Below, piece after piece: positions 44,419 through 52,665 of a stretch of DNA of 64,000 nt. The first letter of the stretch is position 1, and every line of letters begins with the position of its first letter. Origin of the DNA: Phycisphaerales bacterium (GTDB lineage Bacteria; Planctomycetota; Phycisphaerae; Phycisphaerales; SM1A02); NCBI GenBank assembly GCA_009691915.1, contig SIAD01000004.1, forward strand, positions 62,001-126,000, given 5' to 3'. The translations under genes were made by a program, and so were the position numbers. Below the pieces are notes generated by a model. The model had not been told where the DNA came from. It did no database searches and saw nothing but the letters and a program-made list of their open reading frames with translations.

Positions 44419-45763
44419 GACTCACCTCTCGCGGCGAGCGATCCGAGTCGATCAGTGTGCCACCGCAGAGCAGCCATCGCCCGCCGACGAAAACTTCGCG
44501 CGCACGGCCCTCGACCTGCCAGCCGTCGAAGGGGCAGTTGCGGCTCTTCGAATGAAATGCCCCCGAGTCGATTCGCCACCTCGCCTCAGGGTCGATGACG
44601 GTGACATCGGCCCTCTGCCCCACATCCAGCCGCCCAAGGCCGGTCTGTTCCAAGCCAAGGAGTCTCGCGGGCTCGATCGTCATCATCGCCAGGAGCCGCG
44701 GCCAGGAGATCGCTCCCGAAGTCACCAGCGCCTTCACATAGAGGGGCAGCGCGCACTCGAGGCCGATCATCCCGAATGGCGCACTCGCGAAGTCACGCGC
44801 TTTGTCTGATGCGCTGTGGGGCGCGTGATCGGTCGCCAGCACGGAGATCGTCCCATCGACGATCCCCTCGATCAGCGCGCGAATGTCCGAGTCCGCCCGC
44901 AGCGGCGGATTGACCTTCATAACCGCGTTGTACTGGTCGCAAGCGTCCTCAGTCAGCAGGAGATGGTGTGGGGACGCTTCCGCGCTGATCGGCTGACCGT
45001 CCGCCCGCGCGCGCCGGATGATCTCGACGGCCCCCGCAGACGAGAGGTGTTGCGCGTGATAGCGGCACTGATACGCCCTGTTCAGGCGGATGTCCCGCTC
45101 AATGATCACTTCCTCGGCGACCCGCGGCCAGCCGCCAAGTCCGAGGCGCGCGCTGACGACCCCAGCATTCATGACGCCACCGTCGGTCAGCGTCGGGTCC
45201 TCACAGTGCTGCATGAACGCCTTCCCGAGTGAGACGCAGATCGCCAGCACTTTCCCCATCATCCCAGCACTGGCGATGCACTGTCCGTCATCAGTGAAGG
45301 CGACCGCACCAACCTTGGCCATCGCCCCCATCGGTGCGAGTTGCTCCCCCTGACGGCCGACGGTTGCGGCCCCGGCGACGAACACCCGTGCGCGCTCTGC
45401 AGAGTGCGCACGCATCTGCACAAACTCCACGGTGCTGGGGAGGTCGATCGCAGGGGTCGTGTTCGGCATGCAGCAGACGGAGGTGAATCCACCCGCGATG
45501 GCCGCCGAGGCACCAGAGGTGATCGTCTCCTTGTTTTCGGCCCCCGGCTCTCGAAGATGCACATGGGGATCAACGAGGCCCGGCGAGACGATCGTCCCCT
45601 CGCACTCGATGACTGTGCATCCTTCTGGCGGCAGCACTCGTCCCGGGCTCGTGCAGATTTCGGCAACGACTTGGCCCACGATCAGGAGATCGGCGGTGGC
45701 ATCAAAGCCGCTCGCCGGATCGATGACCCTTCCGCCACGAAGCAAGTACGACCTAGTCACCAC
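44408..45763 (-). CDS. pyrC: Dihydroorotase, class I
   Basis: PyrC cyclises carbamoyl-aspartate to dihydroorotate in pyrimidine synthesis. The 451-aa amidohydrolase has the metal motif DPHVHLREPG (H67, H69), VAFTDDG (the aspartate typical of class I enzymes), ISAEASPHHLLLTE and VLATDHAPHS. No aspartate carbamoyltransferase gene is adjacent, so catalytic independence is not tested by context. It is the first gene of a tightly overlapping minus-strand set, pyrC-hpnO-hpnN. A strong terminator of the preceding lipoprotein gene lies just upstream, so pyrC must have its own promoter in the short gap. Confidence 0.92.
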   Translation of the reverse strand: MVTRSYLLRGGRVIDPASGFDATADLLIVGQVVAEICTSPGRVLPPEGCTVIECEGTIVSPGLVDPHVHLREPGAENKETITSGASAAIAGGFTSVCCMPNTTPAIDLPSTVEFVQMRAHSAERARVFVAGAATVGRQGEQLAPMGAMAKVGAVAFTDDGQCIASAGMMGKVLAICVSLGKAFMQHCEDPTLTDGGVMNAGVVSARLGLGGWPRVAEEVIIERDIRLNRAYQCRYHAQHLSSAGAVEIIRRARADGQPISAEASPHHLLLTEDACDQYNAVMKVNPPLRADSDIRALIEGIVDGTISVLATDHAPHSASDKARDFASAPFGMIGLECALPLYVKALVTSGAISWPRLLAMMTIEPARLLGLEQTGLGRLDVGQRADVTVIDPEARWRIDSGAFHSKSRNCPFDGWQVEGRAREVFVGGRWLLCGGTLIDSDRSPREVSHAI

Positions 45764-45789
45764 AACCCGATCCTATCGGAACGAGCCTC

Positions 45790-45824
45790 AAAAAAAGAAA
45801 GCCCCGCCACAACTGTGGCGGGGC
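45790..45824 (-). terminator. Rho-independent terminator of the Cys-rich lipoprotein gene
   Basis: A perfect 10-bp stem (GCCCCGCCAC and its complement, 45801-45810 and 45815-45824) has a 4-base loop, AACT. On the minus strand it is followed by a run of mostly T (45800-45790). This is the only textbook intrinsic terminator seen in the window. It separates the lipoprotein gene from pyrC on the same strand. Confidence 0.93.
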
Positions 45825-45868
45825 GGATGATCCGTCGGTGATCGTCGCGAACGACGATGAATACCGGT

Positions 45869-46156
45869 TCAGCCGTTGCTCTTGCCCGACATCGGGCAGG
45901 CGCCGCAGCCGGACTTCTTCTGACCGCTGACAGCGCCAGGTGCAGCGGCGGCTGGGGTAGCAGCCGCGTCGGCCTTGGCAGCCTTGTCCTTGGAGGAGCA
46001 AGCAGCCTTGGTGGCCGCATCGCAGGTCACGGCCTTGTTCTCTTTGCAGCAGGTGCTGCTGCCGACGGCGCCCGGGGCGGTCGTCGATGAGGTTGAGTTG
46101 CAGGCCGCGAGGGCGAGGAAGAGGGCGCTGCCGGTGATGAGTGCGAAACGCTTCAT
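45869..46156 (-). CDS. Small cysteine-rich lipoprotein
   Basis: A 95-aa lipoprotein of unknown function. The signal KRFALITGSALFLALAAC ends in a lipid cysteine at residue 19. The mature chain is Ala/Lys/Thr-rich with cysteines at about 36, 37, 45, 53, 84 and 87, in the order CC, C, C and GCGACPMSG. The pattern suggests metal or disulfide chemistry, but I know no named family. ATG 46156 is chosen because the signal peptide begins there; ATG 46174 is in frame. The gene has its own strong terminator and stands alone, divergent from uvrC, which suggests high, independent expression. Confidence 0.75.
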   Translation of the reverse strand: MKRFALITGSALFLALAACNSTSSTTAPGAVGSSTCCKENKAVTCDAATKAACSSKDKAAKADAAATPAAAAPGAVSGQKKSGCGACPMSGKSNG

Positions 46157-46218
46157 AGTGGTTCGATGCTCCATTAGTGGTGTTGGTGATTGCTTGACGA
46201 GTGAGTTGCGATCCTAGC

Positions 46219-47601
46219 ATGGTGAACGGCCAATCCCTCCTAGTATTTCACGCCGTGCCCGAGGAATCCGCAGACTCGCTGCTCGCAAAGGCCCGGGCAC
46301 TGCCGCGGGTCCCAGGGGTCTACCTGCTCAGGGACTACGCCGGAGTGGTCCTCTATGTCGGGAAAGCCCGTTTGTTACCGGATCGAGTCTCCGCGTATTT
46401 CGTCCCCAAGGCTGACCATGGACCGAGGAAACAGCCCATGCTCGCGCTCATTTCGGACTTCGACACCGTGCCCTGTGAGGGGGAGTGGGAGGCGCTCCTC
46501 ATGGAGGCGCGCCTCATCAAGGATCTCAAACCGAAGTTCAATCGGATGCTCCTGGACGACAAGTCCTTCCCGTACCTCGTCGTCACCACCCGAGACGAAT
46601 TCCCCGGTGTCTATATCACGCGCGATCCCGAATCCGAGGCGACCCGAGGTGGACGGGTGTTTGGCCCATTCGTCAGCGGTGGTTCGCTGAGGCGTGCCGT
46701 CGAGATGCTTCAGCGCGTGTTCAAGTACCGCACCTGCGAACTGACGATCCGAGCTGACGATCCAACGAATTCGCGCTTTCGGCCGTGCCTGTTGCACGCC
46801 ATCGGCCAGTGCAGCGCACCCTGCGCCAACAGAATCTCCCGCGATGCCTACGGCGAGGACATAGGCCGCTTCCTGCGCTTCATTGTGAGCAAGCGAAGCG
46901 CAATGAAGCGCGAACTCACCCAGGAGATGACCTTGGCGGCCGACGGGCAGCAGTTCGAGCGTGCCGCCGTATTGCGGGATCAGATTGAGGCGATCGAGCG
47001 GCTCGATGATCGCGAGCAACGCGGAGATCTTGCCGAGTACGAGTGGCAGCCGGAAGTGACTTCATTGATCGAGGATCCGGTAAAGGGGCTGCGCTCCCTC
47101 CAGCGGGCACTCGGGCATCCCGCACAGATCCGCTGCATTGAAGCGATCGACATTGCCCATCTTGGGGGCAACGAGACAGTCGGCAGCAAAGTGTGCTTCA
47201 TGGATGGCCGTCCCTTCCGCGATGGCTATCGCAGGTATCGGGTGCGCAGCGTCACGAACAACGATGTCATGGCCATTCGCGAGGTCGTGTCCCGCCGCTA
47301 CCGCGACGCCGGCGAGGGCAAAGAGCTCTTCCCCGACCTCATCATCATCGACGGCGGGAGTGCCCAACTCAGCGCGGCGATGGATGCATTCGGCGAGCTC
47401 GGTCAGACGCCGCCAATGGTGATCGGTCTCGCCAAGCGCGAAGAACTTATCTACACCGTTGGGTGTTTGGAGCCGATCCGCCTCGGAAGGGAAAATCCAG
47501 GATTGCGCCTCTGTCAGGCGGTGCGCGATGAGGCGCATCGCTTCGCGCAGCACTATCACCACATTCTTCGGAGCAAGCGCGTGATCGGCGAGCCACCGTG
47601 A
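46219..47601 (+). CDS. uvrC: Short UvrC-type excinuclease subunit lacking the C-terminal HhH domain
   Basis: UvrC makes both incisions in nucleotide excision repair. This 460-aa form has the GIY-YIG nuclease (GVYLLRDYAGVVLYVGKA, about 33-50) and the cysteine set proposed to hold an iron-sulfur cluster (C173, C190, C198, C202). It also has a UVR helix pair that binds UvrB (DGQQFERAAVLRDQIEAI, 242-259) and the RNase H-like nuclease with D311, D378 (LIIIDGGSAQL) and H440 (DEAHRFA). It stops right after HYHHILRSKR, where normal 600-aa UvrCs continue into tandem helix-hairpin-helix motifs. No HhH sequence follows in any frame. Confidence 0.88.
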   Translation: MVNGQSLLVFHAVPEESADSLLAKARALPRVPGVYLLRDYAGVVLYVGKARLLPDRVSAYFVPKADHGPRKQPMLALISDFDTVPCEGEWEALLMEARLIKDLKPKFNRMLLDDKSFPYLVVTTRDEFPGVYITRDPESEATRGGRVFGPFVSGGSLRRAVEMLQRVFKYRTCELTIRADDPTNSRFRPCLLHAIGQCSAPCANRISRDAYGEDIGRFLRFIVSKRSAMKRELTQEMTLAADGQQFERAAVLRDQIEAIERLDDREQRGDLAEYEWQPEVTSLIEDPVKGLRSLQRALGHPAQIRCIEAIDIAHLGGNETVGSKVCFMDGRPFRDGYRRYRVRSVTNNDVMAIREVVSRRYRDAGEGKELFPDLIIIDGGSAQLSAAMDAFGELGQTPPMVIGLAKREELIYTVGCLEPIRLGRENPGLRLCQAVRDEAHRFAQHYHHILRSKRVIGEPP

Positions 47602-47608
47602 GTTGCGG

Positions 47609-47654
47609 CGCCCCCCCGCGCGCGCGTCCCCATCCGAGTGCGGGCGGGGGGGCG
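47609..47654. terminator. GC-rich hairpin between convergent uvrC and ftsH
   Basis: An 11-bp perfect inverted repeat (CGCCCCCCCGC at 47609-47619 and its complement at 47644-47654) encloses 24 bases. It lies just after the uvrC stop, in the 129-base convergent gap. No T-run follows on either strand, so it may be a transcription barrier or a Rho-assisted terminator and is not a classical intrinsic terminator. Confidence 0.55.
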
Positions 47655-47730
47655 AGTCGGTGCGCGATTCTCTCGCCCGTGCGGCTTACGCGGCGGACTG
47701 CCGCATCGGACCCCGCAGTCCTTCGCAGCT

Positions 47731-49785
47731 TCAAACCGGATTGGCGATCGCCCCGGGGGGAATGTCAGTCTGCGACTCGGGACCTGGGGTGGCTGCCGGG
47801 GGCTTGGGCAGTTCGCGCTGGAGGAGATCCGAAACCGTGGGTCGCTCGAACGGTTCGCCTCGGAGGACCTTGTCAACTTCCTCCTGCGACAGAGTCTCGA
47901 CGCGCAGCAGTGCTTCGGCGATCGCGACCACCTTTGGCCAGTTCTCGGTGACTTGCTGGGCGGCGTCGCGGTACGCGGCGTCGATCAACTCGCGGACCTC
48001 CTCGTCGATCACCCGCGCAGTTTCGGGTGAATAGTCCTTCTCGGGGATGAAGGTTTCGCGCTCGTCCGCCCCCGAATAATTGACGAATCCGAGCCGCTGC
48101 GACATCCCCCACTGGAGCACCATCGTGCGCGCGTACGCTGTCGCCATGCGGATGTCCATTGCGGCCCCGCTGGAGATGTCGCCGGTCTTGCGCTCTTCCG
48201 CGATCCGTCCTCCGCAGAGCACCCTCATCGTGGCTAGGAGGTACTTGCGCGAGTAGCCGTACCGATCCTTTTCAGGAAGACTGAAGGTCGCCCCCATCGC
48301 CTGCCCGCGCGGAATGATCGTGACCTTGTGCAGGGGATCGGCATCGGTGAGGATCACCTGCAGCAGGGCATGCCCGGCCTCGTGGTAGGCGGTCGCAACT
48401 CGCTCCTGTTCCTCGATCTTGCGGCTCTTGTTCGCCCGTCCGAAACGCACCTTGTCGCGCGCCTCCTCAAGATCCTCGGTCCCGACGAAGTCCTTCTCCG
48501 CCATCGTCGCGATGATCGCGGCCTCGTTGATGATGGCTGCGAGATCCGCTCCCGAAAACATCGGTGTCCCTCGCGCCAGCCGGTCGAGGTCGACATCCGG
48601 GGCCGTCTTGACCTTGCGCGCGTGGACCGCAAGGATCTGACGGCGGCCCTGGATGTCAGGCAGCGGGACCGCGACCTGCCGATCGAATCGTCCGGGCCTG
48701 GTGAGCGCGGGGTCGAGCACATCGGGGCGGTTCGTCGCCGCAATCACGATGATCTGATCGTTGGCTTCGAAGCCGTCCATTTCCACGAGGATCGCGTTGA
48801 GGGTCTGTTCGCGCTCGTCATGCCCGCCGGAAGAGAATCCCCCGCCGCGTCGCCTGCCGACCGCGTCGATCTCGTCGAGAAAGATGATGCACGGAGAGTT
48901 GTCCTTGGCCTGCTTGAACAGATCACGCACGCGGCTGGCGCCGACCCCGACGAACATCTCCACGAAATCCGAACCTGAGATCGAGAAGAAGGGGACATCG
49001 GCTTCACCGGCGATCGCCTTGGCCAGCAGCGTCTTGCCGCACCCGGGTTGTCCCGAGAGAAGCACTCCGCGCGGGATCCTCCCTCCGAGCTTGCTGAACT
49101 TCTTGGGGTTCTTCAGAAACTCGACGATCTCCTTCACTTCGTCCTTCGCTTCATCAACTCCCGCGACATCGGCGAAGGTGATGTTCACATTTTCCTTGTT
49201 CGTCACGCGGTGACGGCTCTTGCCGAACGCCCCCAGCATGCCGCCGGGACCTCCGCCTCCCGCTCCGCGCATGCTGCGCGAGATGAGAAAGAACAGGACG
49301 CCGAAGATCAGCACAACCGGCGCCACCGAGATGAGCAGCTGGACCATCACGCTCTGGCCGACCTGCTCCTGCCACTTGACACCGGCGGTGGTGAGTTGTG
49401 CGCGGATCCAGTCGTATTCGCCGGGGATGATCTTGACCCAGACCTGGCTGCCCTTTTGTCCATCGCGGTCCTTGGCCCCGGGTAGTGCCTTTGCGAGGGT
49501 CGCCATCAGTTGGTTGTCTTCGATGATCACGGAGGCGGGTTCGAAGTACCCCTCCTTGGCCATGACGAAGAATTCCTGCTGCGTCTGAATCGCCTCGCCC
49601 CTCTGCGAAGTGCTCGTGAGCACGGTCCAGATGACCGCGATCACCGCCAACAGCAGGATGTAGGTCACGAACTGACGCCGGGCCTTGGGTGGCGGATTTC
49701 CGCCCGCACCGGGCTTCGTTGGGCCGCCGCCTGAACCTCCACCGGAGTTGCCTTCGGACGGACCATCACCCTTGCTCATAGCCAT
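47731..49785 (-). CDS. ftsH: ATP-dependent zinc metalloprotease FtsH
   Basis: FtsH is a membrane AAA+ protease that degrades misfolded membrane and regulatory proteins. The 684-aa chain has a Gly/Pro-rich N-terminal stretch, helix 1 ([18 protein letters not shown]), a periplasmic domain and helix 2 ([20 protein letters not shown]). It also has Walker A GQPGCGKT (usually GPPGTGKT), Walker B IIFLDEID, the second region of homology [20 protein letters not shown], and the zinc site HEAGH. The tail is Pro-rich. ATG 49785 or 49779 (MSKGD) is the likely start; earlier in-frame starts overlap the lptE-like gene region less plausibly. It follows the bamD-lptE-like pair on the same strand. Confidence 0.95.
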   Translation of the reverse strand: MAMSKGDGPSEGNSGGGSGGGPTKPGAGGNPPPKARRQFVTYILLLAVIAVIWTVLTSTSQRGEAIQTQQEFFVMAKEGYFEPASVIIEDNQLMATLAKALPGAKDRDGQKGSQVWVKIIPGEYDWIRAQLTTAGVKWQEQVGQSVMVQLLISVAPVVLIFGVLFFLISRSMRGAGGGGPGGMLGAFGKSRHRVTNKENVNITFADVAGVDEAKDEVKEIVEFLKNPKKFSKLGGRIPRGVLLSGQPGCGKTLLAKAIAGEADVPFFSISGSDFVEMFVGVGASRVRDLFKQAKDNSPCIIFLDEIDAVGRRRGGGFSSGGHDEREQTLNAILVEMDGFEANDQIIVIAATNRPDVLDPALTRPGRFDRQVAVPLPDIQGRRQILAVHARKVKTAPDVDLDRLARGTPMFSGADLAAIINEAAIIATMAEKDFVGTEDLEEARDKVRFGRANKSRKIEEQERVATAYHEAGHALLQVILTDADPLHKVTIIPRGQAMGATFSLPEKDRYGYSRKYLLATMRVLCGGRIAEERKTGDISSGAAMDIRMATAYARTMVLQWGMSQRLGFVNYSGADERETFIPEKDYSPETARVIDEEVRELIDAAYRDAAQQVTENWPKVVAIAEALLRVETLSQEEVDKVLRGEPFERPTVSDLLQRELPKPPAATPGPESQTDIPPGAIANPV

Positions 49786-49843
49786 ACGGACATCGGGATG
49801 GCCGAGACGATCGAAGTGCATTCTGGACAGGTCTTTCAATGCG

Positions 49844-50371
49844 TTACCACTCGCCTTGCATGTTTGCAACTATATCTCGCGCCAACTGCTGCGAGACTGC
49901 GAATCTCCCAAGGTCAATCGGCTGATTGTTGGGAAGGCTCGCAACAAACACGGCGGATCCTTGGAAGCCATTGCGCGCCACGATCGGCTTTCCGGTGCGC
50001 ATGTCGATCCATTCGAAGTCGACCGTGACGCGGATCGCCATTTCCTCAGTCAACCGGGTTGCCAGACTCTGCGAGAGCGTATTGAGTGTCACGCTCTTGA
50101 CCGACGCCCTGAGCACGGTGTCGGCGCGCCCCTCGGGAACGACCTTGTAGGGGGTGGATGATTCGATTTCCTTGATCGTCGCATCGGTAAGTTGGAAGGA
50201 GATCCCGCGATCCTGGCTCGAGTTCTGGAAGATGGGTACCGCGACCGAGCGATACTTCGACGGATACAGCGCTCCCGAGGAGTATCCGGTCGTGGGATCC
50301 GAAGCACATCCAACTGTGAGTGTCAGAACCGCAGCCCACGATGCGGCGACGATGGACATGCGAATGCTCAC
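49844..50371 (-). CDS. lptE: LptE-like LPS-assembly lipoprotein
   Basis: A 175-aa lipoprotein. A signal sequence (SIVAASWAAVLTLTVGC) ends at lipid cysteine 22. The mature part fits the LptE fold: RSVAVPIFQNSSQDRGISFQLTDA, KVVPEGRADTVLRASVKSV, then a strand/helix pattern ending FAVSQQLARDIVANMQ. LptE plugs the LptD barrel that places LPS in the outer membrane. GTG 50371 is chosen because it overlaps the upstream BamD-like stop (GTGA); ATG 50359 is an in-frame alternative. The longer open frame upstream is only a shadow of the BamD-like gene. The LptE assignment rests on length, signal and pattern, so it is moderate. Confidence 0.72.
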   Translation of the reverse strand: MSIRMSIVAASWAAVLTLTVGCASDPTTGYSSGALYPSKYRSVAVPIFQNSSQDRGISFQLTDATIKEIESSTPYKVVPEGRADTVLRASVKSVTLNTLSQSLATRLTEEMAIRVTVDFEWIDMRTGKPIVARNGFQGSAVFVASLPNNQPIDLGRFAVSQQLARDIVANMQGEW

Positions 50372-51441
50372 CGCTCCGCCTTGGCCGGGCGTTCGTCCCA
50401 TGTGAGCCCAAGCAGCTGCAGTCTGAGCGCGGCATAGTCGGGCAACTGCGGTCGGATCGTCGCGGGAAGTCTCGCAACCAACTGGGGAAGATCCCTGAGC
50501 GCCACGAGTGTGGCGATCGACTTCGGGTAGTTCTGAACAAGCCGCCTGATGAATACTTCGGCGGAGATCGGGTCGTCGACATAGGCGTACCACCCCGCTT
50601 CGGACAGGAGCTTCGATGCCTCCGACTCGTAGATGCGCACTAGCAGCGCGTCTGCCCCGACCCGCTGGGCAGTGATCGGGTCGAGTGCCTGTAGTTCCTT
50701 GAGCCGTGCGCTCGCCTCGAAGAGTCCCCTGGCGTCGTAGAGAGGTCCCTTGTACGAAGCAAAAAGCGAGTAAATCAGCCGCAAGCGGGCCTTTTCGACC
50801 TGTCGCGAGCGGGGGTAGTTCTGGACGAAGAGGTCGTAGGCATCGGCCGCGAGCTGAAGATCCCGTCGCCGAAAGTAGAAGTCGGCGAGCTCCATTCCAG
50901 CCTGCTCCGCCAGCTCGCTGCCAGGAAGGCGCTCCTGTATGCGGATGAGGAGTTCCTGAGCGTTGTCCTCGGTGTTGATCCACCGAAATGTTCCGAAGAA
51001 CTTCTGCAACAGCCCGTTGGCGTAGGCGGTGGCAATTGACTGCTCCCGCTGGAGCGCGGTGACGAATACGTCGCTCCCCGGGTACTTGCGCACGAGGTCC
51101 TCGTACTCGTAGAGCGCCTTGTCCTCATCCCCTTGGGCCAGCAGCGAGTCCCCCTTGAGAAGGAGCGCATGTGCGCGCATCGGATCGGCTGGGAATCGTT
51201 CGAGCCATGCCGTCGCGAGATTGAATGAGCGCGCCGCCTCGCCTCGCGCCAAGGCGAGTTGTGCCTGCCTAAGTTGATTCTGTGGGCTGTCTGAGTTCCC
51301 ATCGGCGGGAGCGATCCACTGGTCATCGCTTCCAAGCTTGAAGTCGACCTGGCCGAGCGCCACCGGATCAGACGAGATCGCTGCCAGCATCCCCGCAAGG
51401 ACGAGGGAGCTGTATCTTGGCGAGGGGAGTGAACGAGCCAC
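50368..51441 (-). CDS. bamD: BamD-like outer-membrane assembly protein (TPR)
   Basis: A 357-aa secreted protein starting at GTG 51441 with signal SSLVLAGMLAAISSDPVALG but no lipid cysteine at the expected place. TPR-like repeats run through the chain: QLRQAQLALARGEAARSFN, HALLLKGDSLLAQGDEDKALYEYEDLVRKYPGS, ELADFYFRRRDLQLAADAYDLFVQNYPRS and AEVFIRRLVQNYPKS. The NYP-S spacing is typical of BamD/YfiO. BamD is part of the BAM machine that folds outer-membrane proteins. Being longer than BamD (about 245 aa) and non-lipidated, it could also be a BamD/CpoB-like relative. It is coupled to lptE by GTGA. Confidence 0.7.
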   Translation of the reverse strand: MARSLPSPRYSSLVLAGMLAAISSDPVALGQVDFKLGSDDQWIAPADGNSDSPQNQLRQAQLALARGEAARSFNLATAWLERFPADPMRAHALLLKGDSLLAQGDEDKALYEYEDLVRKYPGSDVFVTALQREQSIATAYANGLLQKFFGTFRWINTEDNAQELLIRIQERLPGSELAEQAGMELADFYFRRRDLQLAADAYDLFVQNYPRSRQVEKARLRLIYSLFASYKGPLYDARGLFEASARLKELQALDPITAQRVGADALLVRIYESEASKLLSEAGWYAYVDDPISAEVFIRRLVQNYPKSIATLVALRDLPQLVARLPATIRPQLPDYAALRLQLLGLTWDERPAKAER

Positions 51442-51501
51442 GGGTGGTACGATTCTACGGAAATGTTCGCTGCCGAGCGGAGGATCTTCGGGCTAAGCGC
51501 T

Positions 51502-51519
51502 ACCACAGGATCCTGTGGT
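51502..51519. promoter_or_regulatory. 18-bp perfect palindrome, possible operator
   Basis: ACCACAGGATCCTGTGGT reads identically on both strands. It lies 60 bases beyond the bamD-like start and about 100 bases before the sigma-gene promoter. The symmetry and central position suit a dimeric regulator, but no other copy is seen in the window and the protein is unknown. Confidence 0.45.
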
Positions 51520-51621
51520 GCGTCGGGCGGTTGCCCACGAAGGCTCGGGGTCGAGGGAGCCTGGGCCCCAGCACAGCACCCGCGGTCGCCGGGGTCTCAG
51601 CGTGAAAATCGCAGCGTCGTG

Positions 51622-51651
51622 TTGCACACTTCGAAAACCGAGATGTATAGT
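51622..51651 (+). promoter_or_regulatory. Putative sigma-70 promoter of the sigma-factor gene
   Basis: TTGCAC (51622-51627) and TATAGT (51646-51651) are separated by 18 bases. Both hexamers match consensus in at least four of six positions. Transcription would start near 51658, leaving a leader of about 84 bases before ATG 51742. Confidence 0.7.
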
Positions 51652-51741
51652 TCCCTCGTCAAGGTCAAGGATCGGCCTTGGCGTCCGCGCGATCAGGACG
51701 ATTGCGTTGGATGATCGGAATAGGTCAAGGAGAGACCACCC

Positions 51742-52665
51742 ATGAGTCGTACCAGCAGCACGCACGAATCTAATCGGGGTCAACGCCCCGCTGTCGCTCC
51801 GCCCATCAGGACGAAGACCGCGGGAAAATTACGCGAAAACAAGGTCGAATCGCACACTTCCGTGAAGGGAAGTGCCAAGTCGACCTCCGACGATCTCTGG
51901 CGGAAGTACGCCAGTGTGCGCAACGCACCGGGCAAGGACGCTGAGCGCGAAGAGATTCGCAATCAGCTCATCGTGAAGTTTCACCACCTGGTGCGATACA
52001 CGGCGGAGAGGATGCGCACGAGGCTCCCGGCGGAGGTTGAGGTCGATGACCTCATCTCGGCAGGTCTCTTCGGGCTCATGGATGCCATCGACGCCTTCGA
52101 CACTTCGCGTGGGATCAAGTTCGAGACCTATTGCCCTCAACGAGTCCGCGGGGCCATCTTCGACGAGCTTCGGGCGATGGACTGGGTGCCGAGGCTGGTG
52201 CGCTCCCGGACTACCAAGGTCGAGCGGGTTCGCAAGGAGATCGAGATGAAAAACGGTCGGCCTGCGACCGATCCCGAAATCCGCGATCGGCTCGGTGTCA
52301 GTGCGGACGAGTTCGAGAAGATCAGCCGAGATTCGAGGCCGGTCGGGGTGGTAAGTCTGAACAAGAAATGGGCCGATCCCGATGCTGCAAACGAGTCCCG
52401 CGAGATCGATGTGGCCCAGCCTGATGGCGAGGGAGATCCATTCAAACTTCTGCAACGGCAGGACTTACAAACACTGCTGACGAAGGGGCTGACCCGCGCG
52501 GAGCGGCTTATCGTCATCCTCTACTACTACGAAGAGCTCACCATGAAGGAGATCGGTCTGACACTCGATCTCTCCGAGAGTCGAGTCAGCCAGATGCACT
52601 CGTCAATCCTTGCGAGGCTCAAGTCACAGATGAAGCACCGACTCAAGGAGATTGAGCAGGCGTAG
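51742..52665 (+). CDS. RNA polymerase sigma factor, FliA/WhiG type
   Basis: A 307-aa alternative sigma factor. Region 2 shows LIVKFHHLVRYTAERM and LISAGLFGLMDAIDAFDTSRG, then IKFETYCPQRVRGAIFDELRAMDWVPR, the FliA/WhiG hallmark. Region 3 follows, and region 4 shows LTRAERLIVILYYYEELTMKEIG and LDLSESRVSQMHSSILARLK. About 50 basic residues precede region 2, longer than in FliA. An AAGGAG ribosome site (51726-51731) lies 10 bases upstream. In other bacteria this type controls flagella or development; no flagellar gene is in the window, so its regulon is unknown. The 3' end overlaps the convergent DUF1080 gene by 23 bases. Confidence 0.92.
   Translation: MSRTSSTHESNRGQRPAVAPPIRTKTAGKLRENKVESHTSVKGSAKSTSDDLWRKYASVRNAPGKDAEREEIRNQLIVKFHHLVRYTAERMRTRLPAEVEVDDLISAGLFGLMDAIDAFDTSRGIKFETYCPQRVRGAIFDELRAMDWVPRLVRSRTTKVERVRKEIEMKNGRPATDPEIRDRLGVSADEFEKISRDSRPVGVVSLNKKWADPDAANESREIDVAQPDGEGDPFKLLQRQDLQTLLTKGLTRAERLIVILYYYEELTMKEIGLTLDLSESRVSQMHSSILARLKSQMKHRLKEIEQA

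Larger units (their letters stand above)
51442..51741. other. 300-base divergent intergenic region between bamD-like and sigma-factor genes
   Basis: This is the longest stretch without a recognised gene. It holds an 18-bp perfect palindrome (51502-51519), a good sigma-70 promoter reading toward the sigma gene (51622-51651), an untranslated leader of about 80 bases and a ribosome site AAGGAG at 51726-51731. No tRNA-like cloverleaf or coding sequence was seen. Confidence 0.7.

Noticed and set aside
47602-47730. Possible frameshift hiding a UvrC HhH tail near the C and G homopolymers
   Set aside because: Translating the frames after the stop gives no helix-hairpin-helix sequence, and the homopolymers lie beyond the stop codon.
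50372-50983. N-terminal extension of the LptE-like frame inside the bamD-like gene
   Set aside because: The extra residues are a frame shadow of bamD. The signal peptide begins at GTG 50371 or ATG 50359.
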